NCBI GenBank assembly: GCA_963978905.1
Contig: OZ022257.1
Span: 26,117,274 to 26,181,273, forward strand
Reading direction: 5' to 3'
DNA: 64,000 bases
Origin: Trichostrongylus colubriformis
Taxonomy: Eukaryota; Nematoda; Chromadorea; Rhabditida; Trichostrongylidae
Shown here: one piece after another, positions 54,701 to 61,657 of the stretch
Numbering within the stretch: position 1 is the stretch's first letter
How the letters are laid out: every line of letters begins with the position of its first letter
The notes under the pieces: model-generated
What the model was told of the DNA's origin: nothing
The model's database searches: none
The model's input: only the letters and a program-made list of their open reading frames with translations
Program-made: the position numbers and the translations under genes

Positions 54701-57139
54701 TTTCTCAATGCAGAGTACACAGCTTTGTCTCGATGTTTTGGTCAAGTTGATTGCTTACAGATTTTCGACGGTTGCGCCTCAGCCTCAAATTTGTATCGGA
54801 GATTTTGCTCAGTCCTTTAAGAGATACTGTCTCTGCATATTCCATCCCGTTATCCTCGATCCCCTAATGTGACCCTCCCTAGTCATATCTGCTATTTGCT
54901 TTTATAAACTTTTGAAAAATCCTAATTCGCACTAATGTGTCGCAATCTGTTTGATAACTGCAGATTTCAGAACAAAAAAACTGAATTTTTGAATTGAGAA
55001 AATAAACTACATACTTGAAATCAATTGGTAATGGTCCGCCATTGCGGAGCTCAGGCGATACTCATGACAAGAAGCAACTGAAGTCCATCTGGACAAATCG
55101 CCATTTTCATCGCAGGCAAAGAAATCGGAACAATTAAGATGAGCAGTTTGAGCGTACTTGGTGCGCTCCTAACAAATCTCAACCACAGTAACTTCGGAGG
55201 GTTTGAGAAAATTGTAGAAGTCGCAAAAAGCATCCTCATACAACCTAGTGTGAAGCTGATGGATGACGAGGCATCCGCACTACGATTCTGAGGTTCAGAA
55301 AGGTATTAGGTTGTCGGAAAAGTTTTTTCGTTTTTTTAAGGCGCTCTTTTTCCATCCCAAGTTACCTTCGAAAGTTCTTCTGTAAGTATACATGTAATAG
55401 AAGTCCACACGCGTCTATAGGTACTACTGTTTTCCATGTCCCGGATAATCTTTCTTGGATCTATCAGAGGAGTACCTTCGTAGTCCTCTACTAATGAGGA
55501 GTACTTCCGCAGTCTTCTACTATATGATTTCAAATATTGCTTCTCCGCAACCGAATCCAGTCATCGTATAAACGCCGCGTTTAGGAGGGTTCAGTGTGTG
55601 TACGTGTGGCACAACATTGGTTCAACCGCTTTCGAAAAGGCAACTACATCGTCAAAGATTCTGACCGGTCAGGACGCCCATCAGAGATCGACAACGAACG
55701 ATTGCGGGAGCTGGTTGAATAGAATCCACGCCAAACTACACGTGAATTGGCAGAAGCCTTTGTTCACTTTAGCACTGTCGCCGATCACCTATATCAATGG
55801 GTAAGGTGCACAAGTTGACCCAGTGGGTACCCCACTATCTCACTGAGTGTGACCACCAACGACGGGTTGAGGTGGCATCTCAGTTGCTCTCTTACAAACG
55901 CACGGATAGCTGGCTGAAGTTCGTCGTTACAGGGGATGAGAACTGGTGTCTGTACGCAACAAGAAGCGGGCTAGAATGTGGATTGACAAGGGCGAGCAGC
56001 CTGAGACGCAGCCGAAGCCAGATATCAACACGTTGAAGGTTATGCTTTGCATCTGGAGGGATTGCAAATGAATCATCCACTACGAGCTGCTGCCTCGCAA
56101 CACCACACCAACAGCAGACCTATACTGTCAGCAGCTGGATACAGTCCAGTTCCCGAAGGCTGACAGGGCGTAGCCTACAAAGTTGGGTGAGGGTGTGTGG
56201 CGGGGTGAGAGAGATCGATACAAATCCGTAGGCCTCGCTCTGCTAGCCGTCGGGAAATGGACTGTAGATTGGCCGCGAAAGTCGCTGAGCAACGCGAAAC
56301 ATGGCACGATTCGTTTCCTACACGACAATGCTCGCCCACATATTGCAAAAGTGACCCGTCAGAAAATTCTCGAGCTAGATCGGGAAGTGCTGCCCCATCC
56401 ACCTTATAGCCCTGATCTTAACTAACGCCACTTAAGGGAAAACGTTCGATAATGAAGGTGACATGGAACGGTGGTTGTGCAACTTTTTCAAATCAAAGCC
56501 ACATCAGTTCTATGCGCATGGCATAGCAAGTTTGCCTGAAAGGTGGTGAAGAGTGGTAGAACAAGATGGTGATTACCTTGTTTCTTAGTGTGCTCTATGT
56601 TTTCTAATAAAGTGTTAAACTGAATTGCTTCAAAAAACGAAAAAACTTTACCGACAACCTACTATTTGGCAGGCATCGCAGTCATACAATTGCAAAGCCT
56701 GATATCTGCCCAACTTTTCTGAAATTTGCGATTGTTGAAATCCTTATGCATTGCATATCCGCTCTTGCTTCTCTAATGAGCAAGGAAAGCGGTCTGCTAG
56801 TAGCCATATTCTCAAAACTGATTCCACTCACGTGTGCGATATGTGATACCGATTACTGATTGATATCGGCGGATTCCATATCGCATTATTCTCAGTTCAA
56901 TTTCTACCTATTTTTTCCCTATGCTCAGCTGCTCTAGCCCTTTTATCACGTTTCTAACTGCGCTCGCCTTTAAAGGTATCTTTTTTGTGTACTTCTTACC
57001 TATTGTTTAGGTCTGCCTTTCTGAACTCGAAACCGTAACGGAAGGTGAGAAGGAAGCTACGGCGATTATGGAGAAGTTGGGCATTACTGACGACGACCTA
57101 CTCGAGGGTGCATACATGGATCTGCTTAAAGTAGAGTGA
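33571..57139 (+). CDS. CYTH-domain protein, CyaB-like (4 exons, complete)
   Basis: Exons 33571-33735 (or 33738), 34928-35032, 49046-49171 and 57011-57139 join in frame to about 174 residues, the usual CyaB length. N-terminal [10 protein letters not shown] carries the E-x-K part of the CYTH signature; then [56 protein letters not shown] and finally [24 protein letters not shown] proteins form a tunnel fold that binds triphosphates with Mg2+; members include class IV adenylyl cyclases, thiamine triphosphatase and tripolyphosphatases (family knowledge). Substrate cannot be told here. Introns 2 and 3 are about 14.0 and 7.8 kb and hold most of the LTR, TTAA and mariner elements. The start codon directly follows CTCCTTCAG, a possible trans-splice acceptor. 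Confidence 0.9.
34928..35032 (+). CDS. CYTH exon 2
   Basis: Acceptor CTTTCAG at 34921-34927, donor GTTAGT at 35033. Encodes [20 protein letters not shown] through VEKLS, 35 residues, phase 0 at both ends. Confidence 0.88.
35660..35821. mobile_element. PIF/Harbinger-like MITE, copy C
   Basis: 162 bp with ends GGCCGCGGTCATACTTTGCG and the complement of CACAAAGTATGATCGCGGCC, flanked by TTA (35657-35659 and 35822-35824). The interior is GC-rich with repeated GCCGGCACCG and CGTCACCGGC motifs, so nearly the whole element can fold. Its right TTA is also the start of the TTAA of element F. Confidence 0.85.
36051..36374 (-). pseudogene. gag-like frame, truncated copy
   Basis: Starts [20 protein letters not shown] and matches the copy at 38156-38545 for about 90 residues ([30 protein letters not shown]). 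It then runs into an LTR end at 36114 through a shared TTGTGGA stretch. Confidence 0.7.
36493..36770 (-). repeat. LTR 1
   Basis: 278 bp. On the minus strand it starts TGTTCTGGTATCCC and ends near CCTACACATTTC. Followed (minus direction) by GGTGCAATCGGCC, a possible primer-binding site. Directly abuts LTR 2. Confidence 0.85.
36771..37048 (-). repeat. LTR 2
   Basis: 278 bp, near identical to LTR 1 and LTR 3 (a 5-base loss at CAGCTAATAAG). Joined head-to-tail to LTR 1 with no spacer. Confidence 0.88.
37168..38124 (-). CDS. LTR element ORF2, basic gag-like protein
   Basis: 318-residue frame starting [20 protein letters not shown]. Rich in Lys, Arg and Ser with no enzymatic motif; the last 130 residues are hydrophobic and basic. 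In a different frame from the upstream 129-residue frame, from which it may have been separated by a frameshift. Confidence 0.5.
   Translation of the reverse strand: MQEPVTAHPVQSKVMQHVEKVAPASRKDYAGTSRSLAKNPFSAIVPTIFKVVKSVRNVPTHGDPKKRPPSESVDADPLTNAEQTASTLEYKNGLRANTGVDNQKEKSTKGTIADRSAKYEIKVRKPDTPGSRVRKNTKQEYASESSCNDLRPDSTEQSRKDIKSKNGFLVNVTQNHVRHCIPLLHSKSVQVISYRDLILSGLSYLLYRPLKPSRSQFIVKFRTRKKITENVGINYQSFKKMDKSKCAISPICFKLFSIYISIHCDTSNDLIIAISPLNLILFNTLSTHLMSKMSRKPQSTTNRPQFPRSSRLHRYYNL
38156..38545 (-). CDS. LTR element ORF1, gag-like coiled-coil protein
   Basis: 129-residue frame ([36 protein letters not shown]) with heptad-like Leu and charged spacing. The start follows the leader next to LTR 3. 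Confidence 0.55.
   Translation of the reverse strand: MLKVSQKPKMSLYFIRKAIISSSRSLSEVLTSFRAYDENTVYPDNCSGESFEKCLENLAQLSSHLSCIKSAEKELENRADRLEKLCFSTMSKAEQSEIVAEAEKLEEESQYSKLLRDAHLTICDIVSTC
38662..38943 (-). repeat. LTR 3 (5' LTR of the longer copy)
   Basis: 282 bp, near identical to LTR 1 and 2. Adjacent GTTGCAATCGGCC at 38648-38661 (minus) is a candidate primer-binding site. Confidence 0.88.
39203..39659. mobile_element. TTAA-flanked element E, copy 3
   Basis: 457 bp between shared TTAA sites at 39199-39202 and 39660-39663. Ends AGGCACCGAAAGGGGG and CCCCTTCCGGTTCCT. Homologous along its length to copies 1 and 2 (ACGGTAGAACAGACGTAGTG). Confidence 0.8.
39816..40588 (+). mobile_element. mariner element, internally deleted
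   Basis: 773 bp with inverted repeats TTAGGTTGTACCAAAGGTCT and the complement of AAGACTTTTGGTACAATCTA, TA on both sides (39814-39815, 40589-40590). Same family as 21628-22884 but lacking the middle. Confidence 0.88.
39940..40365 (+). pseudogene. mariner transposase, internal deletion
   Basis: 141-residue frame: the N-terminal helix-turn-helix part ([20 protein letters not shown]) is fused directly to [14 protein letters not shown], losing the first catalytic Asp region. The second Asp remains in LLHDNARSL; the third part is frameshifted and has no SPDL-SDY motif in frame. Confidence 0.8.
40849..41509. other. CYTH intron 2 sequence, no gene
   Basis: Nothing coding recognised. At 41106-41140 there is a minus-oriented Helitron-3'-end-like sequence: hairpin CGCGCAGTATTGTGCG followed by CCTAA and T. 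Confidence 0.4.
41510..41854 (-). repeat. 3' LTR of the Gypsy-like element
   Basis: About 345 bp; on the minus strand it starts TGTAAGCATTCGCC and ends GGCCACGAACA. Its start replaces the end of RNase H coding sequence, showing an internal deletion up to the LTR. Confidence 0.82.
41855..42880 (-). pseudogene. Gypsy-like reverse transcriptase and truncated RNase H
   Basis: Three frames: [12 protein letters not shown] (RT), then [28 protein letters not shown] and [11 protein letters not shown] (catalytic YLDD), then [20 protein letters not shown] and the start of RNase H ([13 protein letters not shown]), cut off at 41854. Frame changes near 42645 and 42200. Confidence 0.88.
43232..43822 (-). 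CDS. Retroviral-type aspartic protease of the Gypsy-like element
   Basis: 196-residue frame with the active-site motif [14 protein letters not shown] near residues 34-47 and a downstream [14 protein letters not shown], the usual ILG strand. The downstream part continues toward the reverse transcriptase in a shifted frame (43047-43274). Confidence 0.82.
   Translation of the reverse strand: MASPSAHSPLRVLATGCDPQLFVAQIPIKVNGLSMLALVDTGAGITVASKSLLPLLGIFHLDASVVPSAVGMSGIPVDLIGSAMVELQIGSETLRQSVHFTATQCVPMRANAYNLILGNDVLRRLPPWSVDYRSRVFHMGADQVQILTCAITEAESSAASQISVRAAETTLLRPGTELWSPAMWRARIRRLQPSFR
43916..45469 (-). pseudogene. Envelope-like glycoprotein module, frameshifted
   Basis: Three overlapping frames (45047-45469, 44769-45104, 44178-44708), then a fourth (43916-44242) with a strongly hydrophobic stretch that could be a membrane anchor. 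Cysteine-rich spacing and several Asn-x-Ser/Thr sites occur. The motif [14 protein letters not shown] resembles phlebovirus G2-type glycoproteins found in nematode retroelements (from memory). Broken by shifts and a stop; it cannot make a full protein. It lies between gag and protease rather than after pol, which is unusual. Confidence 0.5.
45549..45598. repeat. 23-bp perfect inverted repeat with 4-base loop
   Basis: TCGGGTTTTCTGACGGGCAC and AGC on the left arm, loop CCTT, then the exact complement. Lies exactly between the end of the gag/zinc-knuckle region and the envelope-like module. Confidence 0.9.
45616..46095 (-). pseudogene. gag C-terminal part with CCHC zinc knuckle, out of frame
   Basis: [14 protein letters not shown] is a C-x2-C-x4-H-x4-C nucleocapsid knuckle, followed by an Arg/Asn-rich stretch and a coiled-coil-like [20 protein letters not shown]. 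It is in a different frame from the main gag; the shift lies near 46020 in CTTTTC. Confidence 0.8.
45965..47038 (-). CDS. gag polyprotein of the Gypsy-like element
   Basis: 357-residue frame. The N-terminal part is low complexity with two [18 protein letters not shown] repeats; a retrotransposon-gag domain follows ([56 protein letters not shown]). The frame leaves the zinc knuckle just before it (see 45616-46095). Confidence 0.85.
   Translation of the reverse strand: MELRAAIYTASVHASPSSVMPVQTRSSVQSASSADSSPPCFLSGADAPTQENLSRNISPPEADALPQENIPDGTLTTPLDLSLSRVDDSAVLHGKDGKELRDAASMAISMVWNDARSQTSALAQKINEGNSSLTQKLNHSFSVVGSRLDSLPVVASLGQDISVPKLVPFSGGEADGVDFSIWLRRFEDLLRTRTTPLSPEQKACFLVTHIDGAARDKVEELSEEERKDFQALVAHLHDFFEGPQQKLMAREKLAVCRQEPGETCAAFAHRIRSLVRTALAGQPPQVQADRVLAEFVTRLRNSIRKVVKIHCPTTLEQALSKAQIQEDIEREDEGDRFALFKPLLQLRWRGSLRQFLP
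47832..48662 (-). repeat. 5' LTR of the Gypsy-like element, split by a MITE
   Basis: Same sequence as 41510-41854, with about 480 bp of inserted MITE (48096-48576). Differences between the two LTRs are few over the shared part, so the retrotransposon inserted fairly recently. Confidence 0.82.
48096..48576. mobile_element. TTAA-flanked MITE inside the LTR
   Basis: 481 bp; inverted repeats AGGCACACCACGCGATAA and its exact complement, with TTAA on both sides (48092-48095, 48577-48580). The other LTR has one TTAA at the same place, confirming the target duplication. Confidence 0.9.
48663..49045. other. CYTH intron 2, 3' part
   Basis: No feature recognised other than the acceptor at its end. Confidence 0.4.
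49046..49171 (+). CDS. CYTH exon 3
   Basis: Acceptor TTTTCAG ending at 49045, donor GTTTGC at 49172. Encodes [20 protein letters not shown] and [16 protein letters not shown], 42 residues in all, phase 0 at both ends. This is the most conserved part of the CYTH fold. Confidence 0.92.
49306..49566. mobile_element. Short inverted-repeat element
   Basis: 261 bp with 24-bp ends GGTGTGTGCACCTATGACGG (left) and the complement of CCGTCATAAGTGCACACACC (one mismatch). The interior is CCATGCCACACTGCC-rich. No clear target duplication seen. Confidence 0.7.
50404..50450 (-). mobile_element. Helitron-3'-end-like sequence
   Basis: Minus strand: hairpin CGCGCAGTACTGTGCG, then ATAGCTCAACTAG followed by T (CTRR-T end). 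The rest of the element to the right was not delimited. Confidence 0.35.
50861..52160. mobile_element. Element with about 100-bp inverted repeats
   Basis: The left arm (50861-50985) and right arm (52050-52160) are complementary over about 100 bp with moderate divergence (left GTACTGTAGGTGTACGG, right complement GTACTGTAGGTATACGG). A third copy of the arm is at 21240-21370 and a related one at 18465-18660. Contains a SINE-like repeat. Confidence 0.5.
51268..51520 (+). repeat. SINE-like dispersed repeat, copy c
   Basis: Longest of the three copies and uninterrupted: GTGGCAAGTGAATGTGATTT, ACTTGCGAGGGCCAGCCGAT, then GGGGGATTCGATCACGTGCC, which resembles a tRNA B box. Confidence 0.5.
52210..53259 (+). 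pseudogene. CR1-like LINE, 5' fragment
   Basis: Pieces of ORF1 ([32 protein letters not shown]) and of the endonuclease ([51 protein letters not shown]) with stops and shifts. Related to the LINE at 57808-62758. Cut at 53259 by the start of a Helitron-like element. Confidence 0.75.
53260..54631 (+). mobile_element. Helitron-like element, both ends present
   Basis: Starts TCCTACTATATATAATTCGC after an A, then a (GT)n tract and sequence homologous to the 145-bp minisatellite unit, then diverged TGATAA-rich units. Ends with the hairpin region GCGCGCAGTAATCTGCGC and CCAGCCCACTGG followed by T. The inverted-repeat element 54380-54631 forms its 3' part. Homologous to the copy starting at 63091. 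Confidence 0.6.
54380..54631. mobile_element. Inverted-repeat element with Helitron-3'-end-like termini, copy 2
   Basis: 252 bp; left CCAGTTGGCTGGCGCACACT, right its near complement. Interior homologous to 4611-4800 (AGCTCAGCTGAAAGCAGAGG). Confidence 0.7.
55116..55291 (+). CDS. Possible orphan exon
   Basis: Open frame after the good acceptor [32 protein letters not shown] through [12 protein letters not shown] and a stop at 55289-55291. No family recognised. Lies in CYTH intron 3 on the same strand; it could be an alternative last exon or chance. Confidence 0.25.
55316..56661 (+). mobile_element. mariner element, full length, decayed
   Basis: 1346 bp; inverted repeats TTAGGTTGTCGGAAAAGTTT and the complement of AAACTTTACCGACAACCTAC, TA on both sides. 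Different lineage from the 21.6-kb and 39.8-kb copies by end sequence and transposase. Confidence 0.88.
55590..56590 (+). pseudogene. mariner transposase, broken
   Basis: Plus-strand pieces: [19 protein letters not shown] (linker), GRWVPHYL-type [35 protein letters not shown] (first Asp), [17 protein letters not shown] (second Asp), [11 protein letters not shown] with the third part shifted and partly lost, then SLPERW-like ending. Several frameshifts and stops. Confidence 0.82.
57011..57139 (+). CDS. CYTH exon 4
   Basis: Acceptor TTGTTTAG ending at 57010. Encodes [20 protein letters not shown] through [13 protein letters not shown] and a TGA stop at 57137-57139. Confidence 0.9.
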   Translation, partial: VCLSELETVTEGEKEATAIMEKLGITDDDLLEGAYMDLLKVE

Positions 57140-57461
57140 TTATATGCGGAAACTAGAGCTTCGTAAGATTTAATGACAAATACTTTTTAAAGGGTGGTTG
57201 ATTGTTAGCAGTGAATGTAAGATGGTGTAGTCTATTCGGTTCGGTTAACGGCATATATGTAACCATCTTGCAGTGTGCGCACTGAACTAAATTTCCGTTT
57301 CTCGAAGCTTTTGCAATGAATTTTACAACCTCCCATTTCCACTCCACAGTTTTGCCATTTTTTAAAGTGGCATTATGCAATGGTCTACATTTGGCGGAGT
57401 CTGCCTTTTGGATACAACTATAATATGATTACAATCTCATGTTCCAAATGAAGTTAAAAGA

Positions 57462-57800
57462 TCCTACTCTATATAACTCGCTTACGAATGATCCAACCTG
57501 ATGAGGGTTAAAGATTCGATAAGCAGCGTCAGAGGCGAAAGTAGTTAAATCCGTTTTGCTCATCTCGTTGATCCTGAGGCGTTGACAGTCACAGTTTTCT
57601 TGCGGAGTAGGACGGGAACCTCAACGAAGGATGATCCAAGTTTGTGAGGGTTACTGTTCGTATTTAGCAAGATTCGATAAGCAGCGTCAGAACGCAAAAA
57701 TCGTCAAATCCGTTTTGCCCTTCTCGTTGATCCTGGAGCGTTGACAGTCACAGTTCTCTTGCGGAGTAGGGCGGAAACCTCGAAAGTGGATGATCCAAGT
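57462..57800 (+). mobile_element. Helitron-like element, 5' part, split by a LINE
   Basis: Starts TCCTACTCTATATAACTCGC after an A. Two units of about 155 bp (GATGATCCAAGTTT; GATTCGATAAGCAGCG; GTTGATCCTG) follow. The LINE at 57808-62758 is inserted in the second unit; element sequence (GTTGACAATCACAGG) reappears near 62850. Confidence 0.6.
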
Positions 57801-57830
57801 TTATAAGCGGGTGTTTTTCCCGCTCTCCCC

Positions 57831-58742
57831 ATGGCTCCGAAGAAATGCAATTGCAGCAAGGATTCTGATATTCCTACGTGGCTTGAATCTGTGCTGAAGC
57901 GCTGGGATGATTACTTCTCCAGGTTTGATCGCTTGTTTGATTTATTACTTTCGGTTCAGGAAACCCATAGGGATGTTTTGAAAAAAGTTGAATTGATCGA
58001 GGCGCGCATTACTGGTCAAATCAATGATGCCCACCCGCGATCGGAATTGTATTCTACGTTGGTGAAATTCCATTCCGATTCGAAAAACATCTCTGACAAA
58101 CAGTGTAATATTACATGGGTGGGTATTGAGGAAAAAGATGAGGAGGAAGCCACTGCAGCCTTCGACAAGGAGGCCCTCAGGGAGATTGTTGTTAGCTCGG
58201 GTGATGACGAGCTGCTGAATCTATGGAATTCTGGGAATATCAAAATGACTCGGTACCCTCATGTTCGTAAGACTACCATGAAGCGACCTAGGATTATTAA
58301 AATTATGCTCCCTTCTAAAGATGTGAGGGATAAACTTCTAGCTATTATGAGGAAGGGGCGGCTGCCCTTAACTGAGGGATTTGTTCATTCCTATGCCAGA
58401 CGCGACTATACTAAAGAGGAGCTTCTTTATGACAGGGAGCTTCGGAGGAAGGCTGGCTTACTCAACGCTAATGAAGGTAAACTTAGATATATCGTTCGTG
58501 ATCTGGAGATCCATCAATTGAAGGCTCCACGCAATTTACCGGGTATTGATTATCGACAAGTGTCGTCGGGTGATAGTCATAGTGCTCCTTCATCTCACGG
58601 CTCGCAATCTGCTCACTCGCTTATTGATCGTCCATCCACGAATGGAGACGATATGCCCGGGCGAGGTCCACTGCCGAAGATATCGATCCACGACCATGGG
58701 GTCGGTCGTTCATCTAAATATACAGTGACGGTTCCACGCTAG
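57831..58742 (+). CDS. LINE ORF1, nucleic-acid-binding protein
   Basis: 303 residues. The N-terminal part has a short Cys motif (KKCNCSKD) and an amphipathic helix region (FDRLFDLLLSVQETHRDVLK), likely coiled coil. The middle resembles an RRM-like ORF1 fold (NITWVGIEEKDEEEA; RPRIIKIMLPSKDVRDKLLA). The C-terminal part is Ser/His/Arg-rich. Related pieces occur at 52210-52600. Confidence 0.75.
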   Translation: MAPKKCNCSKDSDIPTWLESVLKRWDDYFSRFDRLFDLLLSVQETHRDVLKKVELIEARITGQINDAHPRSELYSTLVKFHSDSKNISDKQCNITWVGIEEKDEEEATAAFDKEALREIVVSSGDDELLNLWNSGNIKMTRYPHVRKTTMKRPRIIKIMLPSKDVRDKLLAIMRKGRLPLTEGFVHSYARRDYTKEELLYDRELRRKAGLLNANEGKLRYIVRDLEIHQLKAPRNLPGIDYRQVSSGDSHSAPSSHGSQSAHSLIDRPSTNGDDMPGRGPLPKISIHDHGVGRSSKYTVTVPR

Positions 58743-58751
58743 GGTCTAGGG

Positions 58752-61657
58752 GTGGGCGTGGCGCGCCCCCTGCCCGCCACCTCGTGTGAGTTGTCCCTTG
58801 ATAAATCGTTATTATTACATCGGGATGGGAAATCTGTTTCCCTTTCATGTTTCCTGATTAATTGTCGTAGTATTGCCAACAAAATCAATACCTTGCAGCT
58901 GTTTATCTCTGAGAAAAAACCTGACTTAATCTTTCTTACCGAAACGTGGCTCAATTCCAAGATAAAGGATTCTGAGCTCTTAGGTAATTTGCCGTATAGT
59001 GTATTCAAGATGGACAGGGTTAGAAGTCGTGGAGGGGGTGTCTGCTGCATCTTCAAAAGTAGTCTATGTATACAAACGGTCCTCAATGATAGTCCCTCGA
59101 AAGCTGACGTTCTTTGTTTAGAGTTGATGTGTCCTACTACAATGTCAAGCATAAGGTTCATAATAGTCTACCGGCCTCCAAAGTTTGTAAGGAATGATGA
59201 TGACTTACTCATCAGAACTTTAACAGCTCTTGCACTCTCCAGATCAGATACGGTCGTTTTGGGCGACTTCAACCTCAATATTGACTGGGATAATTCTACC
59301 TCCCCTGATGCTAGTGCTATGGAGTTCCTCAGGTTTTTTGCTCAATTTGGCTTACGTCAACTCGTAAGTAAACCTACTCATATGGGTAATATTCTTGGCT
59401 TAGTCCTTACTTCTTCCTCGATTGTACATGATGTGGTCGTTATTCCGCCTTTTGGGACATCTGACCACTCTATGGTACACTTTCACGTTGATACAAGTCT
59501 CCTACCCTGGCTTGGTTACCTAGACCAGACTTCTTTCGAGTGGATTATGACTCTTTGAGACAAAGTTTCGGCAGGATTAATTGGTTGCAAGTTTTTGATG
59601 GTTATACTTCGGCGTCGGATTTATATCATAGATTTTGCTTGATTGTTTATGACATGCTCGCGTCACATGTTCCGTTCAATTATCAGGGTCCATCTGCCCC
59701 AAAGTTCCCGAATCACATACGCAATTTGCTTTCCCAAAAGGAACGTATTTTTGAAACTGTAATTGACCCGATGAATGATGTTCTCTATAAGAAAGTATGT
59801 CGTGATATCAACTTCCACCTTCGTAAATTCCTGTGTAATTATGAACGGCGTTTGACCTCCCATGCTTCCATTAAGCGTTTGTACGTTTATGTCAATAATA
59901 AGATTAAGGGCGCTTATCGCCTTCCTCCTATATCTGACGGCAGTGGTTGTACACACTACACTGACGTTGACAAGGCAAAGGCGCTTGCTGATTACTTTGC
60001 GAGTGTTTTCTCCGAACAGAATACCACTACTAGATTGCCTGATCTTAACCCTTTGAGGAATGATTATAAATGTGAGATGGTATACTTCCATCCGTCTGAT
60101 ATCTGCAAACTACTTAAGCGGCTGAAGCCCTCTGTTACGGAACCTTATGATGGTATCCCTCCAATAGTCTTCAAAAATTGTGCCTCATCTCTTTCCAAGC
60201 CTTTGGCACACATCTTTAATGTTTCGTTTATGCTGGGTGAGGTGCCCGAGGTTTGGCAAGAAGCTTTGGTCACTGCCATACCCAAGACTTCGGGAGCTAA
60301 ACTAGTATCCGAGTTCCGCCCTATTAGTATTACGCCGACGCCAATCAAGATTATGGAGAAAATTATTAGGGAAAAGTTGTTGTCCTGGTGTTATAAGTTT
60401 AACCTAATACCAGCAGAGCAACTCGGTTTTCTTCCAGGAGCGAGCACCTCTACTAATCTCGTTGATAGTCTTTTTGATTGGCATATTGCTCTGAACCAAG
60501 GGAAATTTGTTGATGTCATTTACGTTGACTTAACTAAAGCATTCGATAGAGTCAACCATCATAAGCTAGTGCGCAAACTTGAAAGTCTTGGAGTAGATGG
60601 CCCCCTATTGAGTTGGCTATCATCGTATTTATGTGATAGGCACATGACAGTGAAGGTGGGGTATGGTTTCTCAAACAAGCATTATTGCTCTAGTGGAGTA
60701 CCACAAGGGGGAGTTTTATCCCCTCTTTTGTTCTTGATATATACTTTAGATCTTGTTCATAGTATTAGAGCTTCGTCTGACATTAAAGTACAAATCTACG
60801 CTGATGATGTTAAGTTGTACGGAATATATGATGAGTCAAATTGTGAAGTTGTCCGTACCAATCTGAGGCGATCCCTTGAGGAGCTGACACTGTGGGCTGC
60901 TAACTTGGATCTGTCAATCAATTTGAGTAAATGTTTCGTGTTGCACCTTGGAAAGGGAGCGGCAGTTAATTACACTGTGAATGGTGTCTCCCTGAGAACC
61001 TGTGATACTGTTAGGGATCTTGGTGTTTTAATCGACTCTGATCTGAAACTCTCTCCCCATGTGGAACAAGCGACTAATAAAGCTTTTGCTTCCCTGTTTG
61101 GGGTTTTTCGGAACATCCGTTGTAACAGAACTGATATTCTTGTCCGGCTTTACAAAGCCTATGTTCTTCCACATGTAGAATATGCTTCCCAAGCCTGGAA
61201 TCCATTTGCTAGAAGGGATATACTGAAACTTGAGAAGGTTCAACAGGTGTTCACCAGACTAGTTTTCCTTCGGGTGCATAAGAGATGCTGTAGGCGACAT
61301 TTGCCTCCCTACAAGGAAAGGCTGCAGTGGCTTGGACTGAGATCTTTGCGATATCGAAGAGTAGTCTCCGATCTTGTTTTCGGATTTCAGTTACTTCGTA
61401 AAGAATTAAAACTTACCCCAAGCAAGTATTGGGTGTTCAGACCAGGTAGCGAGCGAGGTAATGGGTTCAATTTGCACTATGGTAAAATTCAGAATAGGAA
61501 CGCTAGTCGACTATTTGATTTCTTTCTTTATCGCGTTGCACGATGGTTCCAGCTACTTTCCAGCGAAGTTATGAGTGCTAGAAATAGTCATATTTTCAAG
61601 CAGAGGTTGGAGAAAATTGATTTGCTGCATGTTTTAAGTCTTGATGATGCTTGTTAA
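58752..61657 (+). pseudogene. LINE ORF2, endonuclease and reverse transcriptase, one frameshift
   Basis: The endonuclease (58752-59558) has LIFLTETWLNSK with Glu64, VVLGDFNLNIDW with Asp172 and Asn174, and GTSDHSM with Asp238 and His239. The frame shifts between about 59505 and 59540; the rest (59540-61657) has the RT motifs FRPISITPTPIKIMEKII, VIYVDLTKAFDRVNHHKL, GVPQGGVLSPLLF and QIYADDVKLYG (catalytic YADD about residue 420 of that frame), then a C-terminal domain ending at 61657. Apart from the single shift all catalytic residues are intact. Family placement near CR1/L2 is from motif style. Confidence 0.88.
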
